A stretch of 64,000 nt of DNA, taken from assembly GCA_026003195.1 (NCBI GenBank), contig BPGU01000002.1, positions 248,001 to 312,000 of the forward strand. The letters run 5' to 3'. Source of the DNA: Armatimonadota bacterium (GTDB lineage Bacteria; Armatimonadota; HRBIN16). The notes under the pieces were generated by a model. That model made no database searches and was not told the origin of the DNA. It was given only the letters and a program-made list of their open reading frames with translations. This document shows positions 17,858 to 26,911 of this stretch, piece by piece. How positions within the stretch are numbered: position 1 is the first letter of the stretch; each line of letters begins with the position of its first letter. The position numbers and the translations under genes are program-made.

Positions 17858-17936
17858 TGAGTAAATGCGCCGGGAGATTGTTACCGAGGGCGAGGCACGA
17901 GAATGGGCATGGAGTTCGGAACTCCGCGACATTTTT

Positions 17937-19010
17937 TCATTTTCCTTTTCCCGATATGGTTTTCCAGGCTGTGTACCCGCGCTTTTCAGTTCCATTAAAC
18001 TTGATTAAACCAACCGCATCATTCTCATTGAGATCGTGAAGCCATGACCACCCAAACAAATGCAAATCGATCCCTCTCTCTCGAGTGAGGCGGCCAGTTG
18101 CTTGTAGAATGAAACTCGCCTGTGCTTGTTCTCCCCCAAGGGCATCAAGTGATGCCCAGGCAATTTCACTGAAGCCAAAAGGTTTCCCCGGCATATAATC
18201 CGCTGCCTTCGAATAATAATCATCCGGAATCATTGAAGGATTAGTTTTCCCAAGCGCATACGGATAACTGGTAAAGACTAGCAAATCCATTTTTTGGGGG
18301 TTGAATAAGCGAAGAACCTCCAGGTTGGCTTCACGGTTTTCAGAAACGATTTCTCTGGCGAATATGCAGAAGACCTTCGTTTCTGGGGAAAGCTTTTTAA
18401 CGGCGTCATAAGTTTCTTCATAGAGAGTTACGTAGTTTTTAAAACCATTTGGTCCATCTTTGCCGTATTTTTCATACCACCTATTGACTTCGTTTCCGAG
18501 TGACAAGTATCGTGGACGTATAGCCTTTACAACATCAAGTGCTGCTTGCTTATATGTGTTTCTCCATGCCGGGTCGCTTAAAGTTGCATTTTTCATACCT
18601 TGCGGCGTGACAAGAGTTACCCCTCTACCTATAAAAGACATGTGTACGATTGGGAACATTCCCTTGTCGCGAATGAGGTGTTTGACAAATGTTTGACCCC
18701 AACTACCTCTTAAGTCTGCTGCGAGATTGTAGAATGGAGTAGGTCTGCCCCACACTGGGACGAACTCTGAGTGTTGGACAGCCTGGGCATACGCATCGTC
18801 AAATGACTGACCTTGAGCCGTAGTAGGCAGAACGCCCATAAAGAATCCTCTTGACGGTAGTTGTGGAGAATCTACCGGAACAAGTATTTCGGACTCGGTA
18901 GGGGGTGCTTCCTTTTTTGTACGTCCGCTTGCCAGAACTATTCCGAGCAGAAGAACGGTACAAATCAGTAACACTCCGAAGTTTTTTGTGTCCATCTCCG
19001 TCATTTCCAT
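17937..19010 (-). CDS. Secreted or membrane-anchored TIM-barrel glycosidase-like protein
   Basis: The 357-residue protein starts with a hydrophobic segment (residues 11-28) and continues as an alpha/beta domain with features of clan-A glycoside hydrolases: YLSLGNEVNRWYE with a candidate acid/base Glu174, and FGFSEIAWASLDA with a candidate nucleophile Glu282 about 108 residues later. I cannot assign a GH family. Base composition is clearly richer in A and T than the flanking operons. It follows the beta-propeller gene by 20 bases on the same strand, so the two are probably co-transcribed. A ligand or substrate cannot be named. Confidence 0.7.
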   Translation of the reverse strand: MEMTEMDTKNFGVLLICTVLLLGIVLASGRTKKEAPPTESEILVPVDSPQLPSRGFFMGVLPTTAQGQSFDDAYAQAVQHSEFVPVWGRPTPFYNLAADLRGSWGQTFVKHLIRDKGMFPIVHMSFIGRGVTLVTPQGMKNATLSDPAWRNTYKQAALDVVKAIRPRYLSLGNEVNRWYEKYGKDGPNGFKNYVTLYEETYDAVKKLSPETKVFCIFAREIVSENREANLEVLRLFNPQKMDLLVFTSYPYALGKTNPSMIPDDYYSKAADYMPGKPFGFSEIAWASLDALGGEQAQASFILQATGRLTRERGIDLHLFGWSWLHDLNENDAVGLIKFNGTEKRGYTAWKTISGKGK

Positions 19011-19030
19011 CTCCGTACTTTAGGACCTCT

Positions 19031-20320
19031 CTACTTTTCAATTCCTACTCCTTTCTGCCCATCATTTCTCCTGTCGTACTTCATTTTCATCAGATACACA
19101 TCTGAATTTCCGGGAACTTTTGTCAGTGGCCATGAAACAGCGTTCTTGAAACCAACAATAACTACAGTATCAGCATCCAGTCTGATAATCCCATACAGAT
19201 CGTCATTATCTTGAAAACCCCATTCCCTGTTGTCCAGAATATTTCCGTTCTTATCAAGCACAATAATCAAAAAATTATCAAAATTCATCTGTTGATTCTG
19301 ATGCACCTGGGAATAACCGACAACAATAAAATCCTCGCCCATCTGAACAACATCAAATGCTCCATCATATCTTTTGGGGCTTGGGATGATTTTAGACCAT
19401 AAAAGTTCACAATTTTCATTTAATTTCAAGATCCAAACATCTGCACTGGGAAATTTATCAAGCATACTGGTGGTCCCGACGATAATCGCTCCGCCATCAG
19501 AAGTGGCTTTTACTTTGCTGAATTTATTTTTCTTGCCTTCCGTGAATTTTATCTGTTTAACAATAGTCCCGTCTTGATGAATTACAATGTAACTTGCAAA
19601 GCCTTCCTGGAGAAGTGTCCCAGGGTTTTTAGTACATGAAACTGCTGTAATTACATATCTTCCATCTTTCAGTAGAGCAATGGATGTGCCGATATCATTA
19701 CTGCCAAGGTCATATGTTCGCTGCCATTTGAGCATACCCTCACCATCAATTTGCACTAAATACACATCAGCCCCACCATCTCTTTTCCCGTAGGATTTCG
19801 TCTCCCCAATCAGGAAAAATTTTCTATCTCCCGCACTCATAATTTGTGAAAAACTATCATCTTGTTTACCACCATATGTTTTTTCCCATAAAAGATTAAG
19901 GTCAACATCAAATTTTATTACCCAGCCCTGTCTTCCATAATGGGAATCTATCTTTGAACCTGCTGCAATGAAATGGGTCCCATCAAAAACAACAGAAGTT
20001 AGAAGGTCGTCTCCATCGCCTCCAAAGGTCTTCATCTTTAAAACATTTCCTTCGAAATCTGTTTTAATTACAATCCCTTGATAGTTTTTCTTTCCCCGCC
20101 CCAGAATCCTATCGGGTCCAGATGCACCAACAATGACAAAACCTTTATCTGGAGATGGTACAACAGCCCATCCAATGTCAGCATTACCATGGTTATCATA
20201 CTGCCTCTCCCAGATGGATTCCACCTGACATAAAAGCAAACCGTCAGAAAGAAACCATAACACCAACAAAGATAATATCCTCGTTGGTAACAGCTTCAAA
20301 ATGTGTGTACAATTTCGCAT
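19031..20320 (-). CDS. Secreted beta-propeller-like protein, AT-rich gene
   Basis: This 429-residue protein has an N-terminal signal-like segment (about residues 8-30) and then repeated blade-like units of 50-60 residues with patterns such as GFVIVGAS, VIKTDFEGNVL, FGGDGDD, VIKFDVDLNLLWEKTYGG and LIVQIDGEGMLKWQRTY. These resemble PQQ/WD-type blades seen in secreted proteins of many bacteria. No catalytic motif is visible. The gene is the most AT-rich in the window, with A/T-ending codons unlike its neighbours, which suggests transfer from another lineage. ATG 20320 follows AAAGGGATG. Confidence 0.75.
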   Translation of the reverse strand: MRNCTHILKLLPTRILSLLVLWFLSDGLLLCQVESIWERQYDNHGNADIGWAVVPSPDKGFVIVGASGPDRILGRGKKNYQGIVIKTDFEGNVLKMKTFGGDGDDLLTSVVFDGTHFIAAGSKIDSHYGRQGWVIKFDVDLNLLWEKTYGGKQDDSFSQIMSAGDRKFFLIGETKSYGKRDGGADVYLVQIDGEGMLKWQRTYDLGSNDIGTSIALLKDGRYVITAVSCTKNPGTLLQEGFASYIVIHQDGTIVKQIKFTEGKKNKFSKVKATSDGGAIIVGTTSMLDKFPSADVWILKLNENCELLWSKIIPSPKRYDGAFDVVQMGEDFIVVGYSQVHQNQQMNFDNFLIIVLDKNGNILDNREWGFQDNDDLYGIIRLDADTVVIVGFKNAVSWPLTKVPGNSDVYLMKMKYDRRNDGQKGVGIEK

Positions 20321-20523
20321 TTTAGGACATCCCTTTCAATTTCTATTTCAGTCAAACGACCTCAGCAGGAACACCAGCGATAGAACTTTCTGACAAGTAA
20401 GTGTAACACATAAATTGAGCATGTGCAAGAAAACAAGTGAAGGGGAACGGCTTCAGGCGCAAAAGATCTGTGACCTCTACCCTCAGAGGGAGCTTCCCCC
20501 TCTCCTCCGAAATAGACGATGCG

Positions 20524-20997
20524 ATGAAAAGGCGCGGCACGTTACTCATCGGCATCGGCAACCCGTATCGTCAGGACGACGGTGCGGGCATCACGGTAGT
20601 GCGCCGCCTTCGCCGCCTGCTCCCTGAAACGGTAGAATGTCTCGAGTGCACCGGTGACCTCACTGCCCTGCTCGATGCGTGGCGGGGCTACGAGTGCGTC
20701 ATCATCGTGGATGCGATGTACTCGGGAAGATCGGCGGGCGAGGTGGTGCGTTTAGACGCTTCCCAGCAACCTCTTCCCGCAAACGTACGTTTCTCCTCCA
20801 CACATGCGATGGGCTTGAACGAAATGCTTGCCCTGGCGCACGCGCTGAATCGGGTTCCTCCTCAACTGGTCCTCTACGGCATCGAGGGTCAGCACTTTGG
20901 TGAGGGCGAAGGTCTCTCGCCACAGGTCGCAAAAGCGGTGGAGGATGTGGTACGCTATATCCTGCAAGAACTGAGGGAAGGCGAAAGAGATGCATGA
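20524..20997 (+). CDS. Hydrogenase maturation endopeptidase (HycI/HyaD-like)
   Basis: The enzyme trims the C-terminal tail of the hydrogenase large subunit after nickel insertion. The 157-residue product has the family's nickel-sensing residues in GIGNPYRQDDGAG (Asp), VIIVDAMYSG (Asp) and SSTHAMGLNEML (His). I chose ATG 20524 because family members begin a few residues before GIGNP; the ribosome site is weak. Its probable substrate is HydA at 9717, 9.5 kb away on the same strand. The 3' end overlaps hypA by 8 bases. Confidence 0.9.
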   Translation: MKRRGTLLIGIGNPYRQDDGAGITVVRRLRRLLPETVECLECTGDLTALLDAWRGYECVIIVDAMYSGRSAGEVVRLDASQQPLPANVRFSSTHAMGLNEMLALAHALNRVPPQLVLYGIEGQHFGEGEGLSPQVAKAVEDVVRYILQELREGERDA

Positions 20998-21349
20998 GTT
21001 TTCCATAGCCGACGCCATCGTGCGCGCCACGCAAGAGGTCGTTCAGGCGAATGGAGGGGGAAAGGTCGAGCAGATACACCTGCGCATTGGGGAACTGCGG
21101 CAGGTCGTGCCCGACGCCCTCCTCTTCGCCTTCGACATCCTGAAGCAGGATACCCCCCTGTCGGAGGCTTCTCTGGAGTGGGAAACGGTTCCCGCACAGG
21201 TGCGGTGCAAAACCTGCGGCACCGAGTACCACCCGAAGGATGTCTTTTGGGAATGCCCCTCTTGCCAGGCGATAGGTGCAGAGGTGGTGGCAGGCGAGGA
21301 GCTGGAGATAGTCGCCATTACGCTGACGGAGGGTTCCGATGGAGATTAA
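20990..21349 (+). CDS. hypA: Hydrogenase nickel incorporation protein HypA
   Basis: HypA delivers nickel to the hydrogenase precursor together with HypB. The 119-residue protein starts MHEFSIADAI, where His2 and Glu3 are the usual nickel ligands, and has a zinc site made of CKTC and CPSC around residues 65-88. It overlaps the protease gene upstream and hypB downstream, so the three are one translation unit. Confidence 0.95.
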   Translation: MHEFSIADAIVRATQEVVQANGGGKVEQIHLRIGELRQVVPDALLFAFDILKQDTPLSEASLEWETVPAQVRCKTCGTEYHPKDVFWECPSCQAIGAEVVAGEELEIVAITLTEGSDGD

Positions 21350-21980
21350 AGTGGTCAAACGTATCATGGAAGCCAACGAACAGCACGCCGAAACCGTGCG
21401 CCAGCGTCTGCGCGAGGCGGGAGTGGTTGCGCTGAATCTCATCAGCGCGCCCGGCTCAGGCAAAACCTCCCTGATTGAAGCCGCCATTCGCGAACTGAAG
21501 GGCAGAGTGCGCCTCGGCGTTATCGAAGGCGACCCGGATACTACCCGCGACGCCGAACGTATCGCCCGGCTGGATGTACCTGTGGTACAGATTAACACCG
21601 AAGGTGGATGTCATCTGGAAGCGACGATGGTACTGCGCGCGCTGGAGGAGATCCACATCGACGGTCTACAGCTGCTTTTCATCGAGAACGTAGGCAATCT
21701 GGTATGCCCCGTCGTGTTCGACCTGGGCGAGACCTATCGTGTGGCGGTAGTGAGTGCGGCAGAAGGGCATGATAAACCCGCCAAGTACCCTGCCCTCTTC
21801 CGCACGGCGCAGGTCACCGTGTTGAACAAGGTAGACCTGATACCCTATCTGGATTTCGATGAGGAGCAGTTTACCTCAGACGTGCGGCGGCTCAACCCGG
21901 AGATGCCCATTCTGCGCGTCTCCTGCCGCACCGGTGAGGGAGTGCGCGAGTGGGTGGAGTGGTTATTGGGCAGGCTTTGA
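21339..21980 (+). CDS. hypB: Hydrogenase nickel incorporation GTPase HypB
   Basis: HypB is a GTPase that drives nickel transfer with HypA. The 213 residues contain a P-loop (SAPGSGKTS, near 33), IEGDPDTTRDAERI, the metal-site segment ENVGNLVCP, and the NKVDLIPY guanine-binding motif. It lacks both the N-terminal CxxCGC nickel site and the His-rich storage region found in some HypBs, so it is the short form. hypC, hypD and hypE, usually nearby, are not in the window. Confidence 0.95.
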   Translation: MEIKVVKRIMEANEQHAETVRQRLREAGVVALNLISAPGSGKTSLIEAAIRELKGRVRLGVIEGDPDTTRDAERIARLDVPVVQINTEGGCHLEATMVLRALEEIHIDGLQLLFIENVGNLVCPVVFDLGETYRVAVVSAAEGHDKPAKYPALFRTAQVTVLNKVDLIPYLDFDEEQFTSDVRRLNPEMPILRVSCRTGEGVREWVEWLLGRL

Positions 21981-22036
21981 GGTCTGCTGGTGGGTTTTCC
22001 CATCTTCGGATACCCGGGTGAAATGGACCATCTGTC

Positions 22037-23635
22037 TCACACACAGGAGGTCACATTTAGCTCGAGAGGGACCAGCTCACGTTGCGGGTACGCAGATGCC
22101 TGCGGCATCAGTAGCAGAAAAACGGTACCCCCTGCCATCTCTTGCAGTCTGAACCCGCGCTGGCGAGAGAAGTCTTGTGCAGCGGCACGCACCGTATCCC
22201 AGTCGTAATCGTGCCCCAGGATAACCCCGTCTGGCTTCACTTTGGGGTACCAATGGCTCAGGTCAGCTAGACATCCTTCATACGAATGGTCGCCGTCTAT
22301 GAACAGCAGGTCGATACTCCCGTCGGCAAAGTTTTTCCAGGCGCGGGTACTGTCTTCGCAGATGGGGATCACCTGTGTTGCACCTGCCGTGCTGATGTAG
22401 TGGTCAAAAAGCTGGCGCAGTTGCCCGCTCTTGTAGGCAAAGAAGCCTGTCTCCTGTGCGCTGGGGTTCCTCTCGGCGTACGTATCCCAGAGGTCTACAC
22501 AGTACACCTTTCCCCCGAGACCGTGCCGCCGAAGGCTGTGTGAAAAGATACAGGCAGACAACCCGGTAAAGCTGCCTATTTCCACAACGGTTGGTTCGTC
22601 CGATGGAATATGCACGACCGCGTTGTGGAGGGCGAATACATCTTCTGGCGTCGCATATCCTAACACGTCGTTCACCGCAATCGGCAAGGTATTACGCGGC
22701 AGACGCATCTGCCAGGTAGAGGAGAGCCAGCGCTGTGCCTGCTCGTAAGGGTGGGAAAGGGAAAGGTTCTTCGGAAATGCATCTCGTTTGGGAAGACGGC
22801 AGACTAACAGGTCTGCAAACGCACGCACACTTTCAAACAGCGACTCTGCCATAGTGACAAGGGAGAACTCTCTGGGCATGACGAGCTGCATCTCCTCCGT
22901 CATCGCCAAAGCGATGTACGGCATTCTCTCAGGCTCCAGTGCCTGAAACCAGCAGACCACATCGGGACGCTGTTCCCGCAGCAAGGTGGGCAGGTCAGGA
23001 AGAGAGGGCAACCAGTAATGCACAATGTTCGGCGCGGAAAAGGTTTCAAAGGCTATCTGTAAACTGATAGGGTCCCAGTCCACACACAGGCACTCCTGTG
23101 CCCAAGAGGAGAGCATTTTACTGCTGATACCCCCGCCACCGGCAAGGTCCAGCACCCTTTTGCCTTCCACAAACCGCTGCGCCTGTTGGGACCAGCGGAG
23201 AATCTGCTCTACAGCAGAAAGGCTTGTCTCATTGAAAACGACACGCTGTTCCTCCGAAGGAACGGTCGGGAAACGTGTACGCACCGAGAGATGTCCTGTG
23301 CATTCGCCGCTATGAAGCAGATCCTCCTCCGTCGCCTGCAGCACCGCCAGAAGGGCTGTTGCCAGTGATTGACCACCCGCTGCCCATACCGGATTGAACA
23401 GAGGGTCGGTAGTAACCATCCAGTTGCTGCCTTCCCGGCAAACCTGCACCGAGGGGATGACCAGCCTTTTGTGCGAAGCCAGCTTTTTCACTGCCAGGCT
23501 GCCTGTCACAGAACCTTTGCCTGAGGTGCGGAAGCGGAAAGATTCGAGCAATATCTCTCCTGATGCCTGTAGAAATCGCTCCACGTCATCAGAAGTATAC
23601 AGTCCGGAGATTTCTGCTACGTTCGTTCCCAGCAT
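22037..23635 (-). CDS. Two-domain SAM-dependent methyltransferase-like protein
   Basis: This 532-residue protein contains two Rossmann-type segments. The first (about residues 158-262) has RVLDLAGGGGISSKML and CLCVDWDP. The second (about 330-500) resembles the Methyltransf_24 family, with VVEIGSFTGLSACIF, KVYCVDLWDTY and LLFIDGDHSYEGCLADL. The first 130 residues are unassigned. Fusion of two methyltransferase-like domains suggests modification of a glycan, lipid or peptide at two sites, or one inactive domain (inference). It lies alone on the minus strand between hypB and hypF and has no visible hydrogenase link. Confidence 0.75.
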   Translation of the reverse strand: MLGTNVAEISGLYTSDDVERFLQASGEILLESFRFRTSGKGSVTGSLAVKKLASHKRLVIPSVQVCREGSNWMVTTDPLFNPVWAAGGQSLATALLAVLQATEEDLLHSGECTGHLSVRTRFPTVPSEEQRVVFNETSLSAVEQILRWSQQAQRFVEGKRVLDLAGGGGISSKMLSSWAQECLCVDWDPISLQIAFETFSAPNIVHYWLPSLPDLPTLLREQRPDVVCWFQALEPERMPYIALAMTEEMQLVMPREFSLVTMAESLFESVRAFADLLVCRLPKRDAFPKNLSLSHPYEQAQRWLSSTWQMRLPRNTLPIAVNDVLGYATPEDVFALHNAVVHIPSDEPTVVEIGSFTGLSACIFSHSLRRHGLGGKVYCVDLWDTYAERNPSAQETGFFAYKSGQLRQLFDHYISTAGATQVIPICEDSTRAWKNFADGSIDLLFIDGDHSYEGCLADLSHWYPKVKPDGVILGHDYDWDTVRAAAQDFSRQRGFRLQEMAGGTVFLLLMPQASAYPQRELVPLELNVTSCV

Positions 23636-23695
23636 ACTTCTTTCCTCCAGAAGATGGTACTATTATCGGTAGAAGCGCACCAACTCTGAAATCAC

Positions 23696-25969
23696 ATGCT
23701 ACCTTTGAAGAAAGATTGCACACGCATACGTCTGGTCATTCGCGGCGCGGTACAGGGTGTGGGTTTTCGTCCCTTTATCTACCGCCTGGCAACCGAGCTC
23801 GGCTTGAAGGGCTGGGTGGTCAACTCCGCGCAGGGCGTGTTCATCGAGGTAGAGGGTGAACCGCAAACCCTCCAGCAGTTCGTACGGCGCGTGGAGACGG
23901 ATAAACCTCCCAGAGCCTTCATCCAGAGCCTCGAACAGTCGGTGCTGGACCCCGTAGGCTACACCACCTTCGAAATCCGCCACAGCGAAGAGAGAGGCGA
24001 AAAGAGCGCGCTGATTCTGCCCGACATCGCCACCTGCCCCGATTGCCTGCGTGAACTGTTCGACCCCGCCGACCGCCGATACCTTTATCCCTTCACCAAC
24101 TGCACCAACTGCGGTCCGCGCTATAGCATCATCGAGGCACTGCCGTACGACCGCCCGAACACGACTATGAAGGCGTTTACCATGTGCCCGAAATGCCGCG
24201 AGGAGTACGAAAACCCGTTAGACCGTCGGTTCCACGCTCAGCCCAACGCCTGCCCGGAGTGCGGACCGCATCTGGAGCTGTGGGATAAGAAAGGTGCCCT
24301 TCTTGCCATGCATCACGAAGCGTTACTTCGGGCGGTAGAGGCGATTGGCGAGGGATGCATCGTGGCGGTCAAGGGGCTGGGAGGCTTTCACCTGATAGTG
24401 GACGCACGCAACGACGCCGCCGTACGCCGCCTGCGCGAGCGCAAACGTCGTGAGGAGAAGCCTTTCGCGCTGATGTACCCTTCGCTGGAGACGGTGAAAG
24501 CGCACTGCGAGGTCAACGAGGTGGAAGAGCGCGTGCTGCGTTCGCCGGAATCGCCGATTGTGCTCTTGCGCAGAAAGGAGGAGGAGGCGGTCGCCCCCTC
24601 GGTCGCGCCGAACAACCCGTATCTGGGCGTGATGTTACCCTACACTCCCCTGCACCATCTGCTGATGCGTGAGCTGGGCTTCCCCATCGTCGCGACCAGC
24701 GGCAACCTGTCGGATGAACCTATCTGCACGGACGAGCGCGAAGCACTACACCGACTGGCGGGCATCGCCGACCTGTTCCTGGTGCACAATCGTCCCATCG
24801 CGCGCCATGTGGATGATTCGGTGGTGCGTGTGCTGCTCGGACGTGAACTAGTGCTGCGGCGAGCGCGAGGTTACGCTCCCCTGCCCGTGCTGGTGAAGGA
24901 GCCTCTGCCACCTCTGCTGGCGGTAGGAGCACACCTCAAGAACACCGTCGCGCTGAGCACAGGCAGGCAGGTGTTTATCAGCCAGCACATCGGCGACCTG
25001 GAGACGCCGCAGGCACTGGAGGCGTTCCATCGCGTGATCGCGGATGTGAAGGAGCTCTGGGAACACCAGCCGCGGGCGGTGGCGTGCGATATGCACCCCG
25101 ATTACCTCTCCACGCAGGCGGCGCACCGCATGGGGCTGCCCGTCGTGGAAGTGCAGCATCATGTGGCGCATATCCTGTCGTGCATGGCGGAGAACGAGCT
25201 GGAACCGCCAGTGTTGGGCGTCTCCTGGGACGGCACGGGCTACGGCACGGACGGCACGATATGGGGCGGTGAGTTTCTGACGGTTCGCGAGGAGAGCTGG
25301 GAGCGGTTTGCCCATCTACGCCCCTTCCGCCTGCCGGGGGGAGACCGCGCCATCAAGGAACCTCGCCGTTCTGCGCTGGGCGTGCTGTACGAGCTGTTGG
25401 GCGACGATGCCTTTGACCTGCTGGAGGAGATGTTCACCGAAAGCGAGCGCCGTCTACTGCAACAGATGCTGCGACAGGGAGTGAACGCACCTGTGACTAC
25501 CAGTGCAGGCAGGCTCTTCGACGCGGTGGCTTCGCTAGTGGGGCTGCGGCGGTTGGTGAACTTTGAGGGACAGGCAGCGATGGAGCTGGAGTTCCTCACC
25601 CACGGCGTGCACACGGATGAAATCTACCCCTTCTCCCTCTTCGAAAAGGCTTTGCCGCACGTGCTGGACTGGTCAGCGATGATAGAAGCGATACTGCAGG
25701 ACGTACGCCAGGACGTTCCCCCTCCCCTCATCGCCGCACGGTTCCACAACACGCTGGTCGAGATGATGGTGGAGGTGGCGCGAGCAGCGGGCATCGAGCG
25801 GGTAGCTCTGAGTGGCGGCTGCTTCCAGAACGCCTACCTGACCGAGCGGGCGGTGCGCCGCCTCAGTGAGGAAGGTTTCCGTCCCTACTGGCACCAGCGC
25901 GTGCCCCCCAACGACGGAGGGATAGCCCTGGGACAAATCGCCGGCGCGACAATGCGCGAGGCGGGTTGA
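23696..25969 (+). CDS. hypF: Carbamoyltransferase HypF
   Basis: HypF converts carbamoyl phosphate to the thiocarbamate on HypE from which the cyanide ligands of the Ni-Fe site are made. All domains are present in 757 residues: acylphosphatase (RGAVQGVGFRPF, residues 10-95), two zinc fingers (CPDC...CTNC and CPKC...CPEC, about 107-180), a YrdC-like domain (about 205-385), and a Kae1-like domain with HHVAHI and SWDGTGYGTDGT. The C-terminal LSGGCFQN is intact. Stop TGA overlaps a promoter-like TTGACT for the next gene. HypE is needed but not seen here. Confidence 0.96.
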   Translation: MLPLKKDCTRIRLVIRGAVQGVGFRPFIYRLATELGLKGWVVNSAQGVFIEVEGEPQTLQQFVRRVETDKPPRAFIQSLEQSVLDPVGYTTFEIRHSEERGEKSALILPDIATCPDCLRELFDPADRRYLYPFTNCTNCGPRYSIIEALPYDRPNTTMKAFTMCPKCREEYENPLDRRFHAQPNACPECGPHLELWDKKGALLAMHHEALLRAVEAIGEGCIVAVKGLGGFHLIVDARNDAAVRRLRERKRREEKPFALMYPSLETVKAHCEVNEVEERVLRSPESPIVLLRRKEEEAVAPSVAPNNPYLGVMLPYTPLHHLLMRELGFPIVATSGNLSDEPICTDEREALHRLAGIADLFLVHNRPIARHVDDSVVRVLLGRELVLRRARGYAPLPVLVKEPLPPLLAVGAHLKNTVALSTGRQVFISQHIGDLETPQALEAFHRVIADVKELWEHQPRAVACDMHPDYLSTQAAHRMGLPVVEVQHHVAHILSCMAENELEPPVLGVSWDGTGYGTDGTIWGGEFLTVREESWERFAHLRPFRLPGGDRAIKEPRRSALGVLYELLGDDAFDLLEEMFTESERRLLQQMLRQGVNAPVTTSAGRLFDAVASLVGLRRLVNFEGQAAMELEFLTHGVHTDEIYPFSLFEKALPHVLDWSAMIEAILQDVRQDVPPPLIAARFHNTLVEMMVEVARAAGIERVALSGGCFQNAYLTERAVRRLSEEGFRPYWHQRVPPNDGGIALGQIAGATMREAG

Positions 25970-25995
25970 CTCCCTGTGTCATTTCGTGGTAAAAT
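25966..25995 (+). promoter_or_regulatory. Promoter of the YabE-like gene
   Basis: TTGACT (25966-25971) and TAAAAT (25990-25995) are 18 bases apart and sit 92 bases before the GTG start at 26087. The -35 overlaps the stop of hypF. Confidence 0.5.
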
Positions 25996-26003
25996 GCACG
26001 AGC

Positions 26004-26034
26004 GTTACAACGCCCGCAAAAGGGCGGGAGTAAC
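26004..26034 (+). promoter_or_regulatory. Two-step hairpin at the 5' end of the YabE-like leader
   Basis: GTTAC (26004-26008) pairs with GTAAC (26030-26034), and inside it CGCCC (26011-26015) pairs with GGGCG (26022-26026) around a GCAAAA loop. The hairpin begins near the predicted transcription start and ends about 50 bases before the gene. It could stabilise the message or be part of a riboswitch. It is too short to match the c-di-AMP ydaO riboswitch that often controls related genes. Confidence 0.4.
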
Positions 26035-26086
26035 TTGACAATCTGCGTCCCGACGGCACCGAAAAAGCCCGAAAGGAGGTACCGAC

Positions 26087-26899
26087 GTGCACTTGCGTGA
26101 AGCGTATGGCAGGGCGCTGATTGCGTCTCTGCTGATAGCTGCAACCCTGTGTGCGTTCGTGACCGCGGACGCAGGACGCCGATACTCGGTGCGCCTGCGC
26201 GAAGGTGGCACGGTGCGTACATTGGACACACAAGCCGCAACCGTCGCAGAACTCTTGCGCGAAGCGGAGATACGCCTGGAGAAGTTGGACCGCGTCCAAC
26301 CGCCTCCGGCAACGCCTCTTGCCGATGACATGGAAGTGGTGGTCACCCGGGTGCGCCGGCAAGTGGTCACCGAAGAGCAGACGATCCCCGCACCCGTCAA
26401 GCGTTTCGCCGACCCCGCTCTGCGGACAGGCGTCAAGCGCGTGGTGCAGGAAGGACAGGACGGGAAAAAGCGCATCCAGTGGCTGATCACTTTCAAAGAC
26501 GGACAAGAGGTGTCCCGAAAGGTGTTAGCGTCCACAGTAATCTCGCAACCCAAACCGCGCATTGAGCGGTATGGGGCGGGCGGCTCGCTGCCCGCGCGAG
26601 GTTTCTTCAGCGGACGGCGTGTGCTTACCATGATCGCTACGGGCTACGCACCTTATGCCTGTGGCGGCAGCCGTACGGGACGCACCGCAACCGGGATGAA
26701 GGCAGGCTACGGAACCGTTGCCGTAGACCCTCGCTACATCCCGCTTGGCACGCGCCTGTATATCGAAGGATATGGCTATGCGATTGCAGCTGATACCGGT
26801 GGAGACATTAAAGGCAATCGCATCGACCTGGGGCACGACACTTATCACCAAGCGAAGCGGGTTGGTGTCCGCAAGGTCAAAGTGTATATACTGGACTAA
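26087..26899 (+). CDS. YabE-like cell-wall protein (DUF348, G5, 3D domains)
   Basis: The 270-residue protein has a signal-like N-terminus (about residues 9-27), a DUF348 repeat (TVRTLDTQAATVAELLREAEI), a G5-like section (VVTEEQTIPAPVKRFADPAL...), and a C-terminal 3D domain. The three acidic residues that name the 3D domain are visible in AVDPRYIPLG, AADTGGDI and RIDLGHD. Related proteins are lytic transglycosylases or resuscitation-promoting factors that cut peptidoglycan outside the cell. Start is GTG 26087 behind AAGGAGGT. As in Bacillus, the gene precedes rsmA. Confidence 0.88.
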   Translation: MHLREAYGRALIASLLIAATLCAFVTADAGRRYSVRLREGGTVRTLDTQAATVAELLREAEIRLEKLDRVQPPPATPLADDMEVVVTRVRRQVVTEEQTIPAPVKRFADPALRTGVKRVVQEGQDGKKRIQWLITFKDGQEVSRKVLASTVISQPKPRIERYGAGGSLPARGFFSGRRVLTMIATGYAPYACGGSRTGRTATGMKAGYGTVAVDPRYIPLGTRLYIEGYGYAIAADTGGDIKGNRIDLGHDTYHQAKRVGVRKVKVYILD

Positions 26900-26911
26900 C
26901 ACCTGAACGTG

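Noticed and set aside
25970-26086. ydaO/c-di-AMP riboswitch before the YabE-like gene
   Set aside because: The leader is only about 85 bases and lacks the long conserved core of that riboswitch.
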